A stretch of DNA of 16,337 nucleotides from Lentisphaeria bacterium UBA1784. GTDB taxonomy: Bacteria > Verrucomicrobiota > Lentisphaeria > Victivallales > Victivallaceae. Numbering within the stretch: the first letter of the stretch is position 1; every line of letters starts with the position of its first letter. The translations under genes were made by a program, and so were the position numbers. The stretch is from assembly GCA_002315455.1 (NCBI GenBank), contig DCGG01000131.1, forward strand, positions 1-16,337. The letters run 5' to 3'. Shown in pieces: positions 1 through 8,706 of this stretch. The notes beneath the pieces are model-generated. The model had not been told where the DNA came from and made no database searches. It was given only the letters and a program-made list of their open reading frames with translations.

Positions 1-65
1 CGGGTTACTGGCAGATCAACGACAAGCAGTTGACCACCTGGCAGACCATCGGTACCTTGGCGTAA
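1..65 (+). CDS. C-terminal tail of an unidentified upstream gene (partial)
   Basis: A frame open from base 3 to a TAA stop at 63-65 gives the last 20 residues of a protein entering from the left (GYWQINDKQLTTWQTIGTLA). It is the only one of the three plus frames that ends cleanly just before a promoter-bearing gap. The tail is too short to assign. The ending resembles the tails of pseudopilin-like proteins with an H-X9-DG motif, common in Lentisphaerae and Planctomycetes, where a 'DGHV.YW' motif sits near the C-terminus. That is only a guess: the DGH part would lie outside the window. Confidence 0.4.
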   Translation, partial: GYWQINDKQLTTWQTIGTLA

Positions 66-217
66 AGGGATTTTGCAGCGCAGTGGTGTCGATTCGACCT
101 GGATCGTCATCGCATGGTGCGCCGCAGAGCGCATACGTGCCGTGGATGCCGCTCTCCTGCGGAGGCCCCGGTTTTTCGGACGGAAGAAGAAAAATCTTTT
201 GTTTTTTGCTTTCGGGG

Positions 218-246
218 TGGACATTTTGCGGAAGTGCGATTATAAT
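218..246 (+). promoter_or_regulatory. sigma70-type promoter for cpaB-cpaF
   Basis: TGGACA at 218-223 (5 of 6 matches to TTGACA) is followed after exactly 17 nt by a perfect TATAAT at 241-246. Transcription would start near 253, leaving a leader of about 35 nt before cpaB that contains the AGGAGG ribosome site at 273-278. The rest of the gap (66-217) holds no ORF that beats the real genes and no convincing hairpin terminator. It becomes AT-rich just upstream of the -35 box (about 185-212). Confidence 0.7.
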
Positions 247-287
247 AACTCCGTGACAATCTTATCCGCATCAGGAGGAAATGTACT

Positions 288-1079
288 ATGCGTCAAAAAT
301 TGCTTTTGCTGCTTGCCGTCGTTTTCGGATTGCTGGCCTTTATCCTCTCCTTCCAACAGTTGGAGGCGGAAAAACGTCGCATTCAGGGCGATTCCGAGAC
401 CGTCGTCCTCATTAAAGTTGCTCGGAATCTTGTGGAGGGTGAGTCCCTCACCGAGCGCGACCTCTCCCGCTTCGTCACCAAGCGCCCCAAGGAAGCGCAG
501 GCTTTGAGCCGGGACATCCCGTGGCAGCAGGCTCCGCAGGTGGTGGGCCGGCGGCTGGAAACCAGCATGAGTGCCGGTCAAGTCCTGCAGACCACCGACC
601 TGAAGCCGGTTTCCCAGCGGCAGGGTTTCAACGGCGTGATCCAGCCCGGATGGCGGGCGGTCTCCATCCCCGTGGACGCCGTCTCATGCGTGAATAATCT
701 GATCCAGCCCAATGATAACGTGGACGTGGTGGGGACGTTCCGCTTCCCGGACGTCCGCGGCGATGCGGCGCTGGATACCCTGACTTTGACCATTTTGCAG
801 GACGTGAAAGTGCTGGCAGTTGGCAACCGCTGGGGCAGTTACAACGTGGACCCCAACGGTTCCCGGAACTACGGCACCGTCACCTTGCAGGTCTACCCCG
901 ACGAGGTGGAGATGCTGATTTTCGCTGCCCAAAAAGGAAAACTGACCCTCTCGCTCCGGAACTTCGACGATGAACGCATCTCCCGGGATATCGAGAAGCG
1001 CAGCGTGAACTTCAAACTGCTGGAGCAGGAGATCCCCAAGTACAATCAGCGCCGCGAAGAACGCCGGAACGTCAAGTAG
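288..1079 (+). CDS. cpaB: Flp pilus assembly protein CpaB (RcpC-like)
   Basis: This 263-residue protein is a periplasmic/outer-membrane-associated component of the Tad (Flp pilus) machine. In characterised Tad systems CpaB/RcpC works with the secretin CpaC/RcpA. Residues 4-20 form an N-terminal hydrophobic segment (LLLLAVVFGLLAFILSF), a signal anchor. Residues about 38-105 match a SAF-type domain (VVLIKVARNLVEGESLTERDL, then VVGRRLETSMSAGQVL). Residues about 120-235 match the RcpC/CpaB C-terminal domain (GWRAVSIPVDAVSCVNNLIQPNDNVDVVG). The length is normal for the family. The ATG at 288 is fixed by AGGAGG at 273-278 with 9 nt spacing; an ATG at 281 is out of frame. The stop lies 9 nt before the cpaF start, so the two are co-transcribed. 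Family assignment is firm; the partners are not in this window. Confidence 0.93.
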   Translation: MRQKLLLLLAVVFGLLAFILSFQQLEAEKRRIQGDSETVVLIKVARNLVEGESLTERDLSRFVTKRPKEAQALSRDIPWQQAPQVVGRRLETSMSAGQVLQTTDLKPVSQRQGFNGVIQPGWRAVSIPVDAVSCVNNLIQPNDNVDVVGTFRFPDVRGDAALDTLTLTILQDVKVLAVGNRWGSYNVDPNGSRNYGTVTLQVYPDEVEMLIFAAQKGKLTLSLRNFDDERISRDIEKRSVNFKLLEQEIPKYNQRREERRNVK

Positions 1080-1088
1080 AGGCCCGAT

Positions 1089-2981
1089 ATGATCGAGGTC
1101 GTCATCACCATTCCCGGCAGTGCCCCCATGCGGGCGCGGCTGGAATCCGGAGCCTATCTCGTGGGAGCCGATGCCCGGTGTCAGATCCAGATCGCCTGTC
1201 CCGGAGTCTCCCGGCGCCACGGACAGTTGGTGATTTCCGGGAACCGCATCAATTTCATGGATCTCGGCAGCAGCAATGGGACCATCGCCGGGGACGGTAC
1301 GCAACTTTATCCCAACGATCCTTTCGATCTCTCCAAGGGCGGAAGCCTGCAGTTGGGCAAGGCGAAACTTGAGATCAATCTGTTGCAGGAGAAGCCCAAA
1401 AGCCCGGCAGACAGGACCATTCCGTTGCCGTTAGACTCCCGGCCGCAAGTCCCCAAGGCAAAGTTGCCGGTCCCTGCGGCTTCCGCGGGAAAGACGAAGC
1501 CGGTGGAGCCTGTCCCCCCGAAAAAGAGTCCGACACCGGCCGCCAGGCCCGCCCCGGTGAAAACGCCCCCTGCTACGCTGAAAGGGGAGCGATCTGCCGT
1601 CCCTGCCGCCGGATCCCTGAAGGCGCTGGCGGAGCCGCCGCAGAGGCCGCAGGGGAAAGAAGCGATCCCGGTGATGAAGATCTCCGGAGTGCCGGAGGAG
1701 CTGCGGTCCCTGGTGCAGGAGATCAAGAAGGGTGCGCACAAGGAACTTCTCAACCGGCTCAATCTGAAGAAACTGGCCCTCTCCGGTGTCTCCGAAGATG
1801 AGTTGAAATCTCAGGCGCGGGAGATGATCAGCGAGATCCTCTCCCAGTTGACCATTCCGCTGCCCAAGGAACTGTCGCTGGATCTTCTGGAACGGGAACT
1901 GGTGCAGGAGGCTACCGGGCTGGGACCGCTGGAGAACCTTCTGGCCGACGACGAACTCACCGAGATCATGGTCAACGGTCCCGATCAGGTCTACGTGGAA
2001 AAGGGCGGCGTGCTCTACCGCACCGACACCGCCTTCGCCGACAACAATCAGGTGCTTGCGGCCATTGAAAAGATCGTGGCTCCGCTGGGGCGGCGCATTG
2101 ACGAGAGTTCGCCCATGGTGGATGCCCGTCTTCCGGATGGAAGCCGCGTGAATGCCATAATCCCGCCGCTGGCGCTGAATGGTCCGACCATCACGATTCG
2201 GAAATTTTCTGCGGTGCCGTTTCAGGCGGCGGACCTGATCCGTTTCGGCTCCATCAGCGAGGACATGATCAAATTTCTGGCGGTCTGCGTGGCGGTTCGC
2301 AAGAACATCCTGATCTCCGGCGGAACCGGTTCCGGTAAGACCACGCTACTCAACGTGCTCAGCAGTTTTCTGCCCAACCGGGAGCGGATCGTCACCATTG
2401 AGGATTCCGCGGAACTTCAGCTCCACCAGGAACATCTTGTCCGTCTGGAATCCCGTCCTCCCAACATCGAGGGGAGGGGGGCGATCTCCATCCGGGACCT
2501 CGTCCGGAACGCGCTACGGATGCGGCCCGACCGGATCGTCATCGGCGAGTGCCGCGGCGGGGAGGCGCTGGATATGCTTCAGGCCATGAACACCGGGCAT
2601 GACGGCAGTTTGACCACCATTCACGCCAACAGTCCCCGGGACGCCCTGGCCCGGCTGGAAACTTTGGTGCTGATGGCAGGATTCGATCTGCCGTTGCGGG
2701 CGATCCGGGAGCAGGTCGCCAGCGCCATCAATATCGTTGTGCAGATCAGCCGGGAACGGGACGGCAGCCGCAAGGTGGTCAACATCAGCGAGATCACCAA
2801 GATGGAGGGGGACATCATCACCATGCAGGACCTCTTCACTTTCCGCCAGACCGGCTGGGATACCGAGAACCGGATCCAAGGCGTGTTCGAACCCACGGGG
2901 AACATCCCCGGATTCATGGAGGAGATCGAGCGTGCTAAACTGCCGCTGGACATTTCCATGTTCAGCAGGAAGAACCGCTGA
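1089..2981 (+). CDS. cpaF: FHA-domain fused CpaF/TadA Tad pilus ATPase
   Basis: This 630-residue protein is the cytoplasmic hexameric ATPase that drives Flp pilin assembly, with an extra sensory domain. Residues 1-98 are a forkhead-associated domain with the phosphothreonine-binding signature: G25, SRRHG at 41-45 and LGSSNGT at 59-65. Residues about 100-190 are a Pro/Lys/Ala-rich, probably disordered linker. Residues about 200-620 are the secretion ATPase: [21 protein letters not shown] near 277-297, Walker [10 protein letters not shown] at 411-419, Asp box [12 protein letters not shown] at 434-445, Walker B region [15 protein letters not shown] at 481-495 and His box [16 protein letters not shown] at 509-524. 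All catalytic motifs are intact. The ribosome site is weak and overlaps the cpaB stop (AGAGG at 1078-1082), suggesting coupling to cpaB. A typical CpaF is about 450-500 residues; the surplus is the FHA domain and linker. The FHA domain implies control by Ser/Thr phosphorylation (inferred from the domain). Confidence 0.95.
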   Translation: MIEVVITIPGSAPMRARLESGAYLVGADARCQIQIACPGVSRRHGQLVISGNRINFMDLGSSNGTIAGDGTQLYPNDPFDLSKGGSLQLGKAKLEINLLQEKPKSPADRTIPLPLDSRPQVPKAKLPVPAASAGKTKPVEPVPPKKSPTPAARPAPVKTPPATLKGERSAVPAAGSLKALAEPPQRPQGKEAIPVMKISGVPEELRSLVQEIKKGAHKELLNRLNLKKLALSGVSEDELKSQAREMISEILSQLTIPLPKELSLDLLERELVQEATGLGPLENLLADDELTEIMVNGPDQVYVEKGGVLYRTDTAFADNNQVLAAIEKIVAPLGRRIDESSPMVDARLPDGSRVNAIIPPLALNGPTITIRKFSAVPFQAADLIRFGSISEDMIKFLAVCVAVRKNILISGGTGSGKTTLLNVLSSFLPNRERIVTIEDSAELQLHQEHLVRLESRPPNIEGRGAISIRDLVRNALRMRPDRIVIGECRGGEALDMLQAMNTGHDGSLTTIHANSPRDALARLETLVLMAGFDLPLRAIREQVASAINIVVQISRERDGSRKVVNISEITKMEGDIITMQDLFTFRQTGWDTENRIQGVFEPTGNIPGFMEEIERAKLPLDISMFSRKNR

Positions 2982-3085
2982 AGAAAAAGTCTCCTGATTT
3001 TTTTCGTGATGGAAGCGGGGAGGGGAAGTGTTTCCTTCTTTTCTCTGCATTTTTCTTCGTAAATAATTGCGGGCAAGTTGTTTTT

Positions 3086-3116
3086 TTGACTTGTAAAATG
3101 GCTGGTTCGGTGATAG
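3086..3116 (+). promoter_or_regulatory. possible promoter for the giant repeat protein
   Basis: The 194-nt gap 2982-3175 is clearly AT-rich in a GC-rich region. It contains TTGACT at 3086-3091 and TGATAG at 3111-3116 (19 nt spacing, longer than ideal). A TAAAAT at 3094-3099 is an alternative -10 without a good -35. A small GGAA/TTCC hairpin with a following T/C-rich run near 3025-3055 might weakly terminate cpaF transcription. AGAAAGG at 3162-3168 is a good ribosome site 7 nt before the ATG at 3176. The gap suggests the giant gene has its own promoter, but the exact boxes are uncertain. Confidence 0.3.
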
Positions 3117-3175
3117 ATTAACTGAATAAACGAAAATATGACTTTGCGTTCCCCGGAACAAAGAAAGGTATCCCT

Positions 3176-6100
3176 ATGGCGATCATCATCAGCAGCGGCG
3201 TTTATTCTTCCGGAGCGGTGGTAAACAGCGACAGCGTCTATGTTTACAGCGGCGGAACGGCGGAAGCCTTCTCCCTTACCAATCACGCGAAACTGTACAT
3301 TTCCGGCGGCACCGTTCTCTCTCCGGAGGTGAATGGGGTCAGCGACATCGAACAGACGGCAGGATATCTCTCCGGCGGAAGAGTGGGCGGTACCAAGGAT
3401 GAGAATTGTTCCTACACCCTCTCCGGCGGCACGGCGCTGGGCGTCACACTTCTTGCCTATTGCGAGGAGACCGTCTATTCCGGAGCCTACGTTTCCTATA
3501 CGCTCGTCTCTGCCAACGCGGTCCAGACGGTGACGGATGGCGCCACCGTTTCCAACACGCGGCTGAAGAGTCGGGGAACTCTCGTTGTCCTCTCCGGCGG
3601 TACTGCTGTGAACGTTCTCGTCTCCAGCGCCACCACCATCGACAACGGGGGCAATATCGTTGCCAGCGTGATCGGCGGCGACACCAAGACCAAGATCACC
3701 GGGACCAACCGCTACGGAGCATTCTCCCTTTCCAACGGCGTCGCCACGGACTTCCTGCTTTACAATTCCGCGTATCTTACGGTGGAGGAGGAGGGGCTCG
3801 CCAGTGGGACGATCCTCATGTCAGGGGCCGTCCTCGACGTGGAAGCCGGCGGTTCTGCGCTGAATACGACCCAGAACTCCGGCGGCATCATCAACTGCAT
3901 CATCGCCGGCGGAGACGGTACGCTCATCAGCGGCACCAATGTTTCCGGGACATTCCGTCTGCAGGACGGCGTGGCTTCCGGATTCCTGCTGTACGAAGGC
4001 GCTTATCAAAGCGTGGAGGAGGGCGGGATCGCCAGCGATACGGAGATTTTTGCCTACGGCATGCTGGACGTTCAGTACGGCGGTTCTGCGGCGGATGTCC
4101 GGCTCTCCAGCAGCGGCGAACTCTACATTGCTGCCGGCGGCACCGCAACGGGAGTGATTCAGAGCGAGGGCGGCGTGATCCAGCTTGACGTCTCCGGAGA
4201 TGATGAGACCTATGTGACCGGCGTCAACGAACTGGGCGGAAACTTCCGTCTCAGCGGCGGCACTGCCAGCGGTTTTGTGCTGACCTCCAGCAGTTATCAG
4301 TACGTCTCCGAAGGCGGTAGGATTTTGGATACCGTGATCAGCGGCGGCGGAGAACTCTATTTCTTCGGCGGCGAAGGCTCCGATATGATTCTCCGGGATG
4401 CCGCCAGCGTCAATCTCTACGACGGGACCAGCGCCTCCAACGTGACCCTTTCCGGCGGGTTTCTGGGAATGGTCTCCGGCTCTCTGCGGGATGTCACCAT
4501 CCTCTCCGGCGGCGAAGTGGAGGCCGACGGCGGAATGCTGCAGAACGTGGCGGTCCGCAACGGATCCATGGGACTCTCCGGAACCATGACCCTCTCCGGC
4601 GCCTTCTCCATGACCAACGAGGCGCAGATCATCTGCAACGATGCCGAAGTCACGGTTTCCGGAACCAGTTTCGAATACGATCTGATCTCGGTGGCTTCCG
4701 AGCATCTGCTGGTGGAAGATTTCAGCGCTATTGCGGGCTCCGTTTTCACAATCTCCTGCGACTCCTCGAAAGTGATGGGGGAGTACCTGCTGGCCGGGAA
4801 CGCCGCCGGATGTACCGACAGCTTCTCCCTCGTCGTGGACGATGCCGCGGTGAGTACGCTTTCCGTCGGTGACAGCGTGGATTACCACAACAAGACCTAC
4901 TCTCTCCTGGATGATTCCGGTGTATTGACCCTCTCTGTTTCCGGCGATGGCGAATTCGCTTATCTCTATGCCGGAGCATCGGCGGTTACCTCCGGGACCG
5001 TTCTCAACGGCTATACTTTGGACGCTTCTCCCTACACCAAGATCAAGGTGATGGGCGGAACCGCGAAAAACACCGTGATCCGCACCGGCGGTACCATCGA
5101 GATGCAGAGCGGAGCTGTGACGTCAACTGCCATGAACGGCGGAAGCATCCGGGTCCAAAACGGGCATCTCTCCGGCCTTGACATGGCTGGAGGATCTCTC
5201 GCTTTGGAGGACGGTTTCGCGGAAGGCGTCACGTATTCCGGCGGCGCCATCACCCTCTCCGGTGGTACGTTGACCCATGCCGATCTGACGGCCGCCAAAG
5301 CCACGGACGTCTGTCTTTCCGCCAGCGGGGCTGCCGAAGCCCGCGTTGCCGTCAACGATCTCACGGTGAGCGGAGGGACCACGTTCATCCGCCAGTACAC
5401 GGACGTCAGCGGATTGTCCGCTCTCGCCGGTACCGTGAACATGGATAATAACGGTGTCGCCACCAGCGGACGCACTACGGTCAGCGGAATCGTCCTGAGC
5501 GGAGGCACCATCCGCGGAAATGCCGGACTGACCCTGAATGACGTCTCCATCTATGGCGGATTGCTTTGGGTCAGCCAGACGGCGTATGCCAGCAACGTTA
5601 CGCTTTACGGCGGTTCCATGTCGGCCCGCGGCAACACGCCCCGCCTCACGGCTCTGCACGTGAGCGGCGGTGTGCTGGAGGTCCAGCATGCCATCGTCAA
5701 CACCCTTGAAGTTGCCGGCGGCACGGTACAACTTTACGCCAGCAACGGCACAGTTTCCGCTACCGGGATCGTTCTCTCCGACGGCTTGCTGGATCTCACC
5801 CCCACCGGTGCCGGCGACCTGATCGTCAAGGACGTCGCCATCTCCGGCGGAACCATGAAGTATGACACCACCGGAACCACCCGTAATGTGAACGTCAGCG
5901 GCGTGGTCATGGACGGTGGTGCCGTCAATATGACCGCCGGGACCATGATCGACGTGACCGTTAACGACGGCGTCTGGAATCAGGCCGGCGGCACCGTTTC
6001 CGGAGCGAGTGTCTTCGGCGGATCCTTTGGATTTTCCGGCGGGACCATCTCCGGACTGGCCATTGGGGAAGGTGTCTCTGCCGCGTTGAGCGGATCGGTC

Positions 6101-8647
6101 AGTGATCTCACCATCGAGAATGGCGGCGTTGCCCGTATTTGTTCCGGAGCGGTCATTTCCGGAGCCGAACTTGTCACGGATGTCGCCAAAGCCTTTATTG
6201 TCAATAACGGTGCGGTGGTGAGCGATCTCTCCTGTACTGCGACCCAAGGATACGCAGTGGTCGTGTCATCCGGCGCCCTGATCGAGGGGATGGACCTGAA
6301 CGCCACCGTCATCAATGCGCTGGACATCAAGCGCTATGGTCAGGTGAACGATCTCTCCATGGACGGCACCGGTTCCATGGTCCGCTGCTCCGGCGTAGTC
6401 TCCAACGCAGTGGTCAGCGGCGGCGTTCTCAAGACCTTCTACTACGGCGTGATAGATGGAACCGTCGACGTGCTTTCCGGCGGAGCCGTGGAGGTCGCCT
6501 ATGCCTCTGCCGCGCAAGGGCCGATCCTCGGCACCGTGAATCTCTCCTCCGGAGCCCGGCTCACCGTTAACCACACCGGCAACGCCTCCGCAAAGATCAC
6601 CGGTACGGTCAACGTCATGAGCGGCGCTTATGTTTCGCAGGGGATCACCGGGCTTGCGGTCACCGGGACCGTCAATCTGAGCGGAGGCCGTCTCCTCGGC
6701 ACAAGCTTGGATTTCACCGGCGGTTCCTTGAATTTCGACCTGGCAGGGGCGGACGTCAGTACCGGAGTGTACGTGAATAATTACGGAGCCTTCACCACGA
6801 CCGATTTCGCCTGTACGCTCAACGTTGCCGGATTCTCCCAGGAAAAGTACCTGCTCTTCGGAACGGCCGGAAGTTTTGACCGGACCATTACGCTCTCTGT
6901 GGATGGAACCTCCATCGGCGAGATCGGACTGAACACCTCCGCCCTGGATGCGGTCCATTCTCTGCGGTACAGTCTGTCCCGCAACAGCAAGAGTCAGATC
7001 GTGGTGTCCTCCGTGGTGGCAGGCGGCGAGACCGCCGCTTCCACCGGTACCATCACCACCGAGGTCAATGGCGGGGCCGACGTCGCCGCCACCTGGGACA
7101 ATACCACCAGTTATTCCTCCGGCGTCATTACCATCGGAAACTCCGGAAATTATGGACACGTCGGTCTCTACATCAATAACGACGGAACAAGGGGAAGTTC
7201 CACCACTCTCTGCGGCGGTGCGGCTTCGGCGGACGTTTCCGGCGAGATAGACGTCCGGTTCAGTCAGGGCTCCATCGGCGCCATCATCGGAGGGGCCCGT
7301 TCCGCACAGTACAGCGTGGGCGGAGTCAAACTGATCGTCGGCGGCGGCACGGCTGCCCGGACCGCTGCGGTCTATGGCGGCGGTATGGGCAGCGTCACCG
7401 GCGACGTCTCCGTCACGATCAGCAAGAACGCGGAGATCTCCGGACAGGTTTATGGCGGCAATATGATGAACAAGGCCGCGAACAATGTGTCAATCACAGG
7501 CGATATCGCCTTCAATATCGATGGCGGCACCTTTGCCAGCGATGTGATCGGCGGCGGACGCGTCTCCGGAAACGGTATCAGCACTTCGGATTTGGCGGGT
7601 GCGATCTCCATGTCGATCACCGGCGGGAATTTCACCGGCGGCGCTGACCGTTGCATCTATGGCGGCGGCTGGGTCGTCGGCAACGGCAACTCCCGTTACG
7701 GCGCGGATTATACCGTGGCCGGCGGAGTGAACATTTCCATCAGCAACGCTTCCATCGCGCTTGGAACCTCCGCCGGTCGCGGGATTTTCGGCGGAGCTCT
7801 GGTCTCGAACTATGGCGTGGCCGAACTTTCTGGCGGAGTGAACATTTCCATCGCAAACTCCACAGTCGGCAACGTGTTCGGCGGCGGCTGGGCGCAGGTC
7901 GGCGGCGTCTGTGCGATCAATGGCGACGTGAACATTCAGCTGACCGGATCCACGGCAGGAGTGATCTACGGCGGTGGCGCCCATGCTCTGCTGGCGGTGG
8001 AGACCTCGGTGGCCGGATCGACGGCCGTGAATGGCGCCATCAATATCTCCGTGACGGATTCGACGGTTTCGGAGATCCATGCCATCGGTCAGGTCAAGGG
8101 TGACAGCGTGATTGGGAATGCGACCGTCACGATCTCCGGTACTTCCGTCGCGGAGAATGTTTTCGGATGCCGCCACGACGGGGGCAAGGATGAGGGGATT
8201 GTCACCACGCTGGTCCTGAATGATTTCAATGGTGCGGTTTCGGAACAGATCAAGGGGTTTGATCAGATCCGTTTCTCCGGGGACGGAGCCGGCGTATTCT
8301 CCTGCGGAACGAGTGAACTGGAAAACACCAACTGGACCTTCGATCTTTCTGCGAACGGCGGCACCGCCGCCATGCTCACGTGGGAAAATGGCTCCATGAC
8401 GGACGATTCGATCCGGCTGGACGTTTCCACCGGAAACACCGCTGGATGGGATATCTGCGATCTTTCCGGAGATGACAGTGAGGGCGCCATGGATGGTGTG
8501 TCATTCCAGCTTTTCATTGACGGCAGCGCCTACTCCGGCGAGTTTGAGATCGGTTCCACGATCGAAAATACCGGGACCGCGCTGGACGGCATGACACTCA
8601 CCTACGAGGACGGCCTGCTGACTCTCCGCAACGGCAGTCTCGCGTAA
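3176..8647 (+). CDS. giant AIDA-like beta-helix repeat protein, probable surface adhesin
   Basis: This 1823-residue protein is rich in Gly, Ser, Thr, Val and Ala. It consists almost wholly of short beta-helix turns of the AIDA type ('SGGTA..V.L.SGG.L.V..GG', about 20 residues). Block A is residues about 20-467; block B about 600-1195; block C about 1340-1670 uses a different repeat ending in [YFI]GGG. Residues about 510-590, 1213-1280 and 1757-1818 look like three copies of one non-repeat module (YLLAGNA at 537, YLLFGTA at 1225, WDICDLS at 1758; the first and third end in G.LTL), each closing a repeat region. There is no N-terminal signal peptide (MAIIISSGVYSS), no C-terminal autotransporter barrel, no RTX nonapeptides and no LPXTG or PEP-CTERM tail, so the export route is not visible. 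The ATG at 3176 is supported by AGAAAGG 7 nt upstream. A cell-surface adhesive or structural role is inferred from repeat type and the neighbouring pilus genes; the specific function is unknown. Confidence 0.85.
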   Translation: MAIIISSGVYSSGAVVNSDSVYVYSGGTAEAFSLTNHAKLYISGGTVLSPEVNGVSDIEQTAGYLSGGRVGGTKDENCSYTLSGGTALGVTLLAYCEETVYSGAYVSYTLVSANAVQTVTDGATVSNTRLKSRGTLVVLSGGTAVNVLVSSATTIDNGGNIVASVIGGDTKTKITGTNRYGAFSLSNGVATDFLLYNSAYLTVEEEGLASGTILMSGAVLDVEAGGSALNTTQNSGGIINCIIAGGDGTLISGTNVSGTFRLQDGVASGFLLYEGAYQSVEEGGIASDTEIFAYGMLDVQYGGSAADVRLSSSGELYIAAGGTATGVIQSEGGVIQLDVSGDDETYVTGVNELGGNFRLSGGTASGFVLTSSSYQYVSEGGRILDTVISGGGELYFFGGEGSDMILRDAASVNLYDGTSASNVTLSGGFLGMVSGSLRDVTILSGGEVEADGGMLQNVAVRNGSMGLSGTMTLSGAFSMTNEAQIICNDAEVTVSGTSFEYDLISVASEHLLVEDFSAIAGSVFTISCDSSKVMGEYLLAGNAAGCTDSFSLVVDDAAVSTLSVGDSVDYHNKTYSLLDDSGVLTLSVSGDGEFAYLYAGASAVTSGTVLNGYTLDASPYTKIKVMGGTAKNTVIRTGGTIEMQSGAVTSTAMNGGSIRVQNGHLSGLDMAGGSLALEDGFAEGVTYSGGAITLSGGTLTHADLTAAKATDVCLSASGAAEARVAVNDLTVSGGTTFIRQYTDVSGLSALAGTVNMDNNGVATSGRTTVSGIVLSGGTIRGNAGLTLNDVSIYGGLLWVSQTAYASNVTLYGGSMSARGNTPRLTALHVSGGVLEVQHAIVNTLEVAGGTVQLYASNGTVSATGIVLSDGLLDLTPTGAGDLIVKDVAISGGTMKYDTTGTTRNVNVSGVVMDGGAVNMTAGTMIDVTVNDGVWNQAGGTVSGASVFGGSFGFSGGTISGLAIGEGVSAALSGSVSDLTIENGGVARICSGAVISGAELVTDVAKAFIVNNGAVVSDLSCTATQGYAVVVSSGALIEGMDLNATVINALDIKRYGQVNDLSMDGTGSMVRCSGVVSNAVVSGGVLKTFYYGVIDGTVDVLSGGAVEVAYASAAQGPILGTVNLSSGARLTVNHTGNASAKITGTVNVMSGAYVSQGITGLAVTGTVNLSGGRLLGTSLDFTGGSLNFDLAGADVSTGVYVNNYGAFTTTDFACTLNVAGFSQEKYLLFGTAGSFDRTITLSVDGTSIGEIGLNTSALDAVHSLRYSLSRNSKSQIVVSSVVAGGETAASTGTITTEVNGGADVAATWDNTTSYSSGVITIGNSGNYGHVGLYINNDGTRGSSTTLCGGAASADVSGEIDVRFSQGSIGAIIGGARSAQYSVGGVKLIVGGGTAARTAAVYGGGMGSVTGDVSVTISKNAEISGQVYGGNMMNKAANNVSITGDIAFNIDGGTFASDVIGGGRVSGNGISTSDLAGAISMSITGGNFTGGADRCIYGGGWVVGNGNSRYGADYTVAGGVNISISNASIALGTSAGRGIFGGALVSNYGVAELSGGVNISIANSTVGNVFGGGWAQVGGVCAINGDVNIQLTGSTAGVIYGGGAHALLAVETSVAGSTAVNGAINISVTDSTVSEIHAIGQVKGDSVIGNATVTISGTSVAENVFGCRHDGGKDEGIVTTLVLNDFNGAVSEQIKGFDQIRFSGDGAGVFSCGTSELENTNWTFDLSANGGTAAMLTWENGSMTDDSIRLDVSTGNTAGWDICDLSGDDSEGAMDGVSFQLFIDGSAYSGEFEIGSTIENTGTALDGMTLTYEDGLLTLRNGSLA
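3644..4393 (+). repeat. three tandem 76-95 residue super-repeats inside the giant gene
   Basis: Residues 157-233, 235-329 and 331-406 align as three diverged copies of a longer unit than the basic 20-residue turn. Shared landmarks in order are GG-[NIV]-I, then (G)GD..T.I.GTN or VTGVN, then G.F.L..G.A..F.L, then Y..V.E.G and a closing GG or GGS. The middle copy carries one extra 20-residue AIDA turn (SSSGELYIAAGGTATGVIQ). The copies are diverged at the DNA level, so the duplication is old. Confidence 0.65.
7286..8185 (+). repeat. [YFI]GGG repeat block in the giant gene
   Basis: Residues 1371-1670 contain a periodic motif made of a strand such as 'GDVNI.I' or 'GGVNISI', then 'ST.G.V', then a GGG turn: IGGAR 1371, YGGGM 1400, YGGNM 1426, IGGGR 1458, YGGGW 1495, FGGAL 1538, FGGGW 1568, YGGGA 1598, with degenerate AIGQV 1636 and FGCRH 1663. 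The spacing varies from 26 to 43 residues. This is a different repeat family from the AIDA-like turns of blocks A and B and suggests a separately acquired C-terminal stalk or binding region. Confidence 0.7.
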
Positions 8648-8706
8648 AACATCCCTTCGCCGCCGGACTTGTCGGACTCCGGTGACCGTGGTGTTTCCCA
8701 GGGAAA

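Noticed and set aside
73..507. 144-residue plus-strand frame across the cpaB promoter and gene start
   Set aside because: It overlaps cpaB in another frame, is Arg/Ser-rich nonsense and has no family features; the promoter and cpaB explain the region.
3821..7159. Long minus-strand frames (355, 374 and 297 residues) opposite the giant gene
   Set aside because: Their Gly/Asp/His-rich sequences mirror the repetitive Ser/Gly codons of the plus strand; they have no ribosome sites or recognisable domains.
3176..8647. CRISPR-like or tandem DNA repeat because of the recurring TCCGGCGG octamer
   Set aside because: The octamer encodes the Ser-Gly-Gly of each beta-helix turn at irregular spacing in one continuous frame, so it is a protein repeat, not a DNA array.
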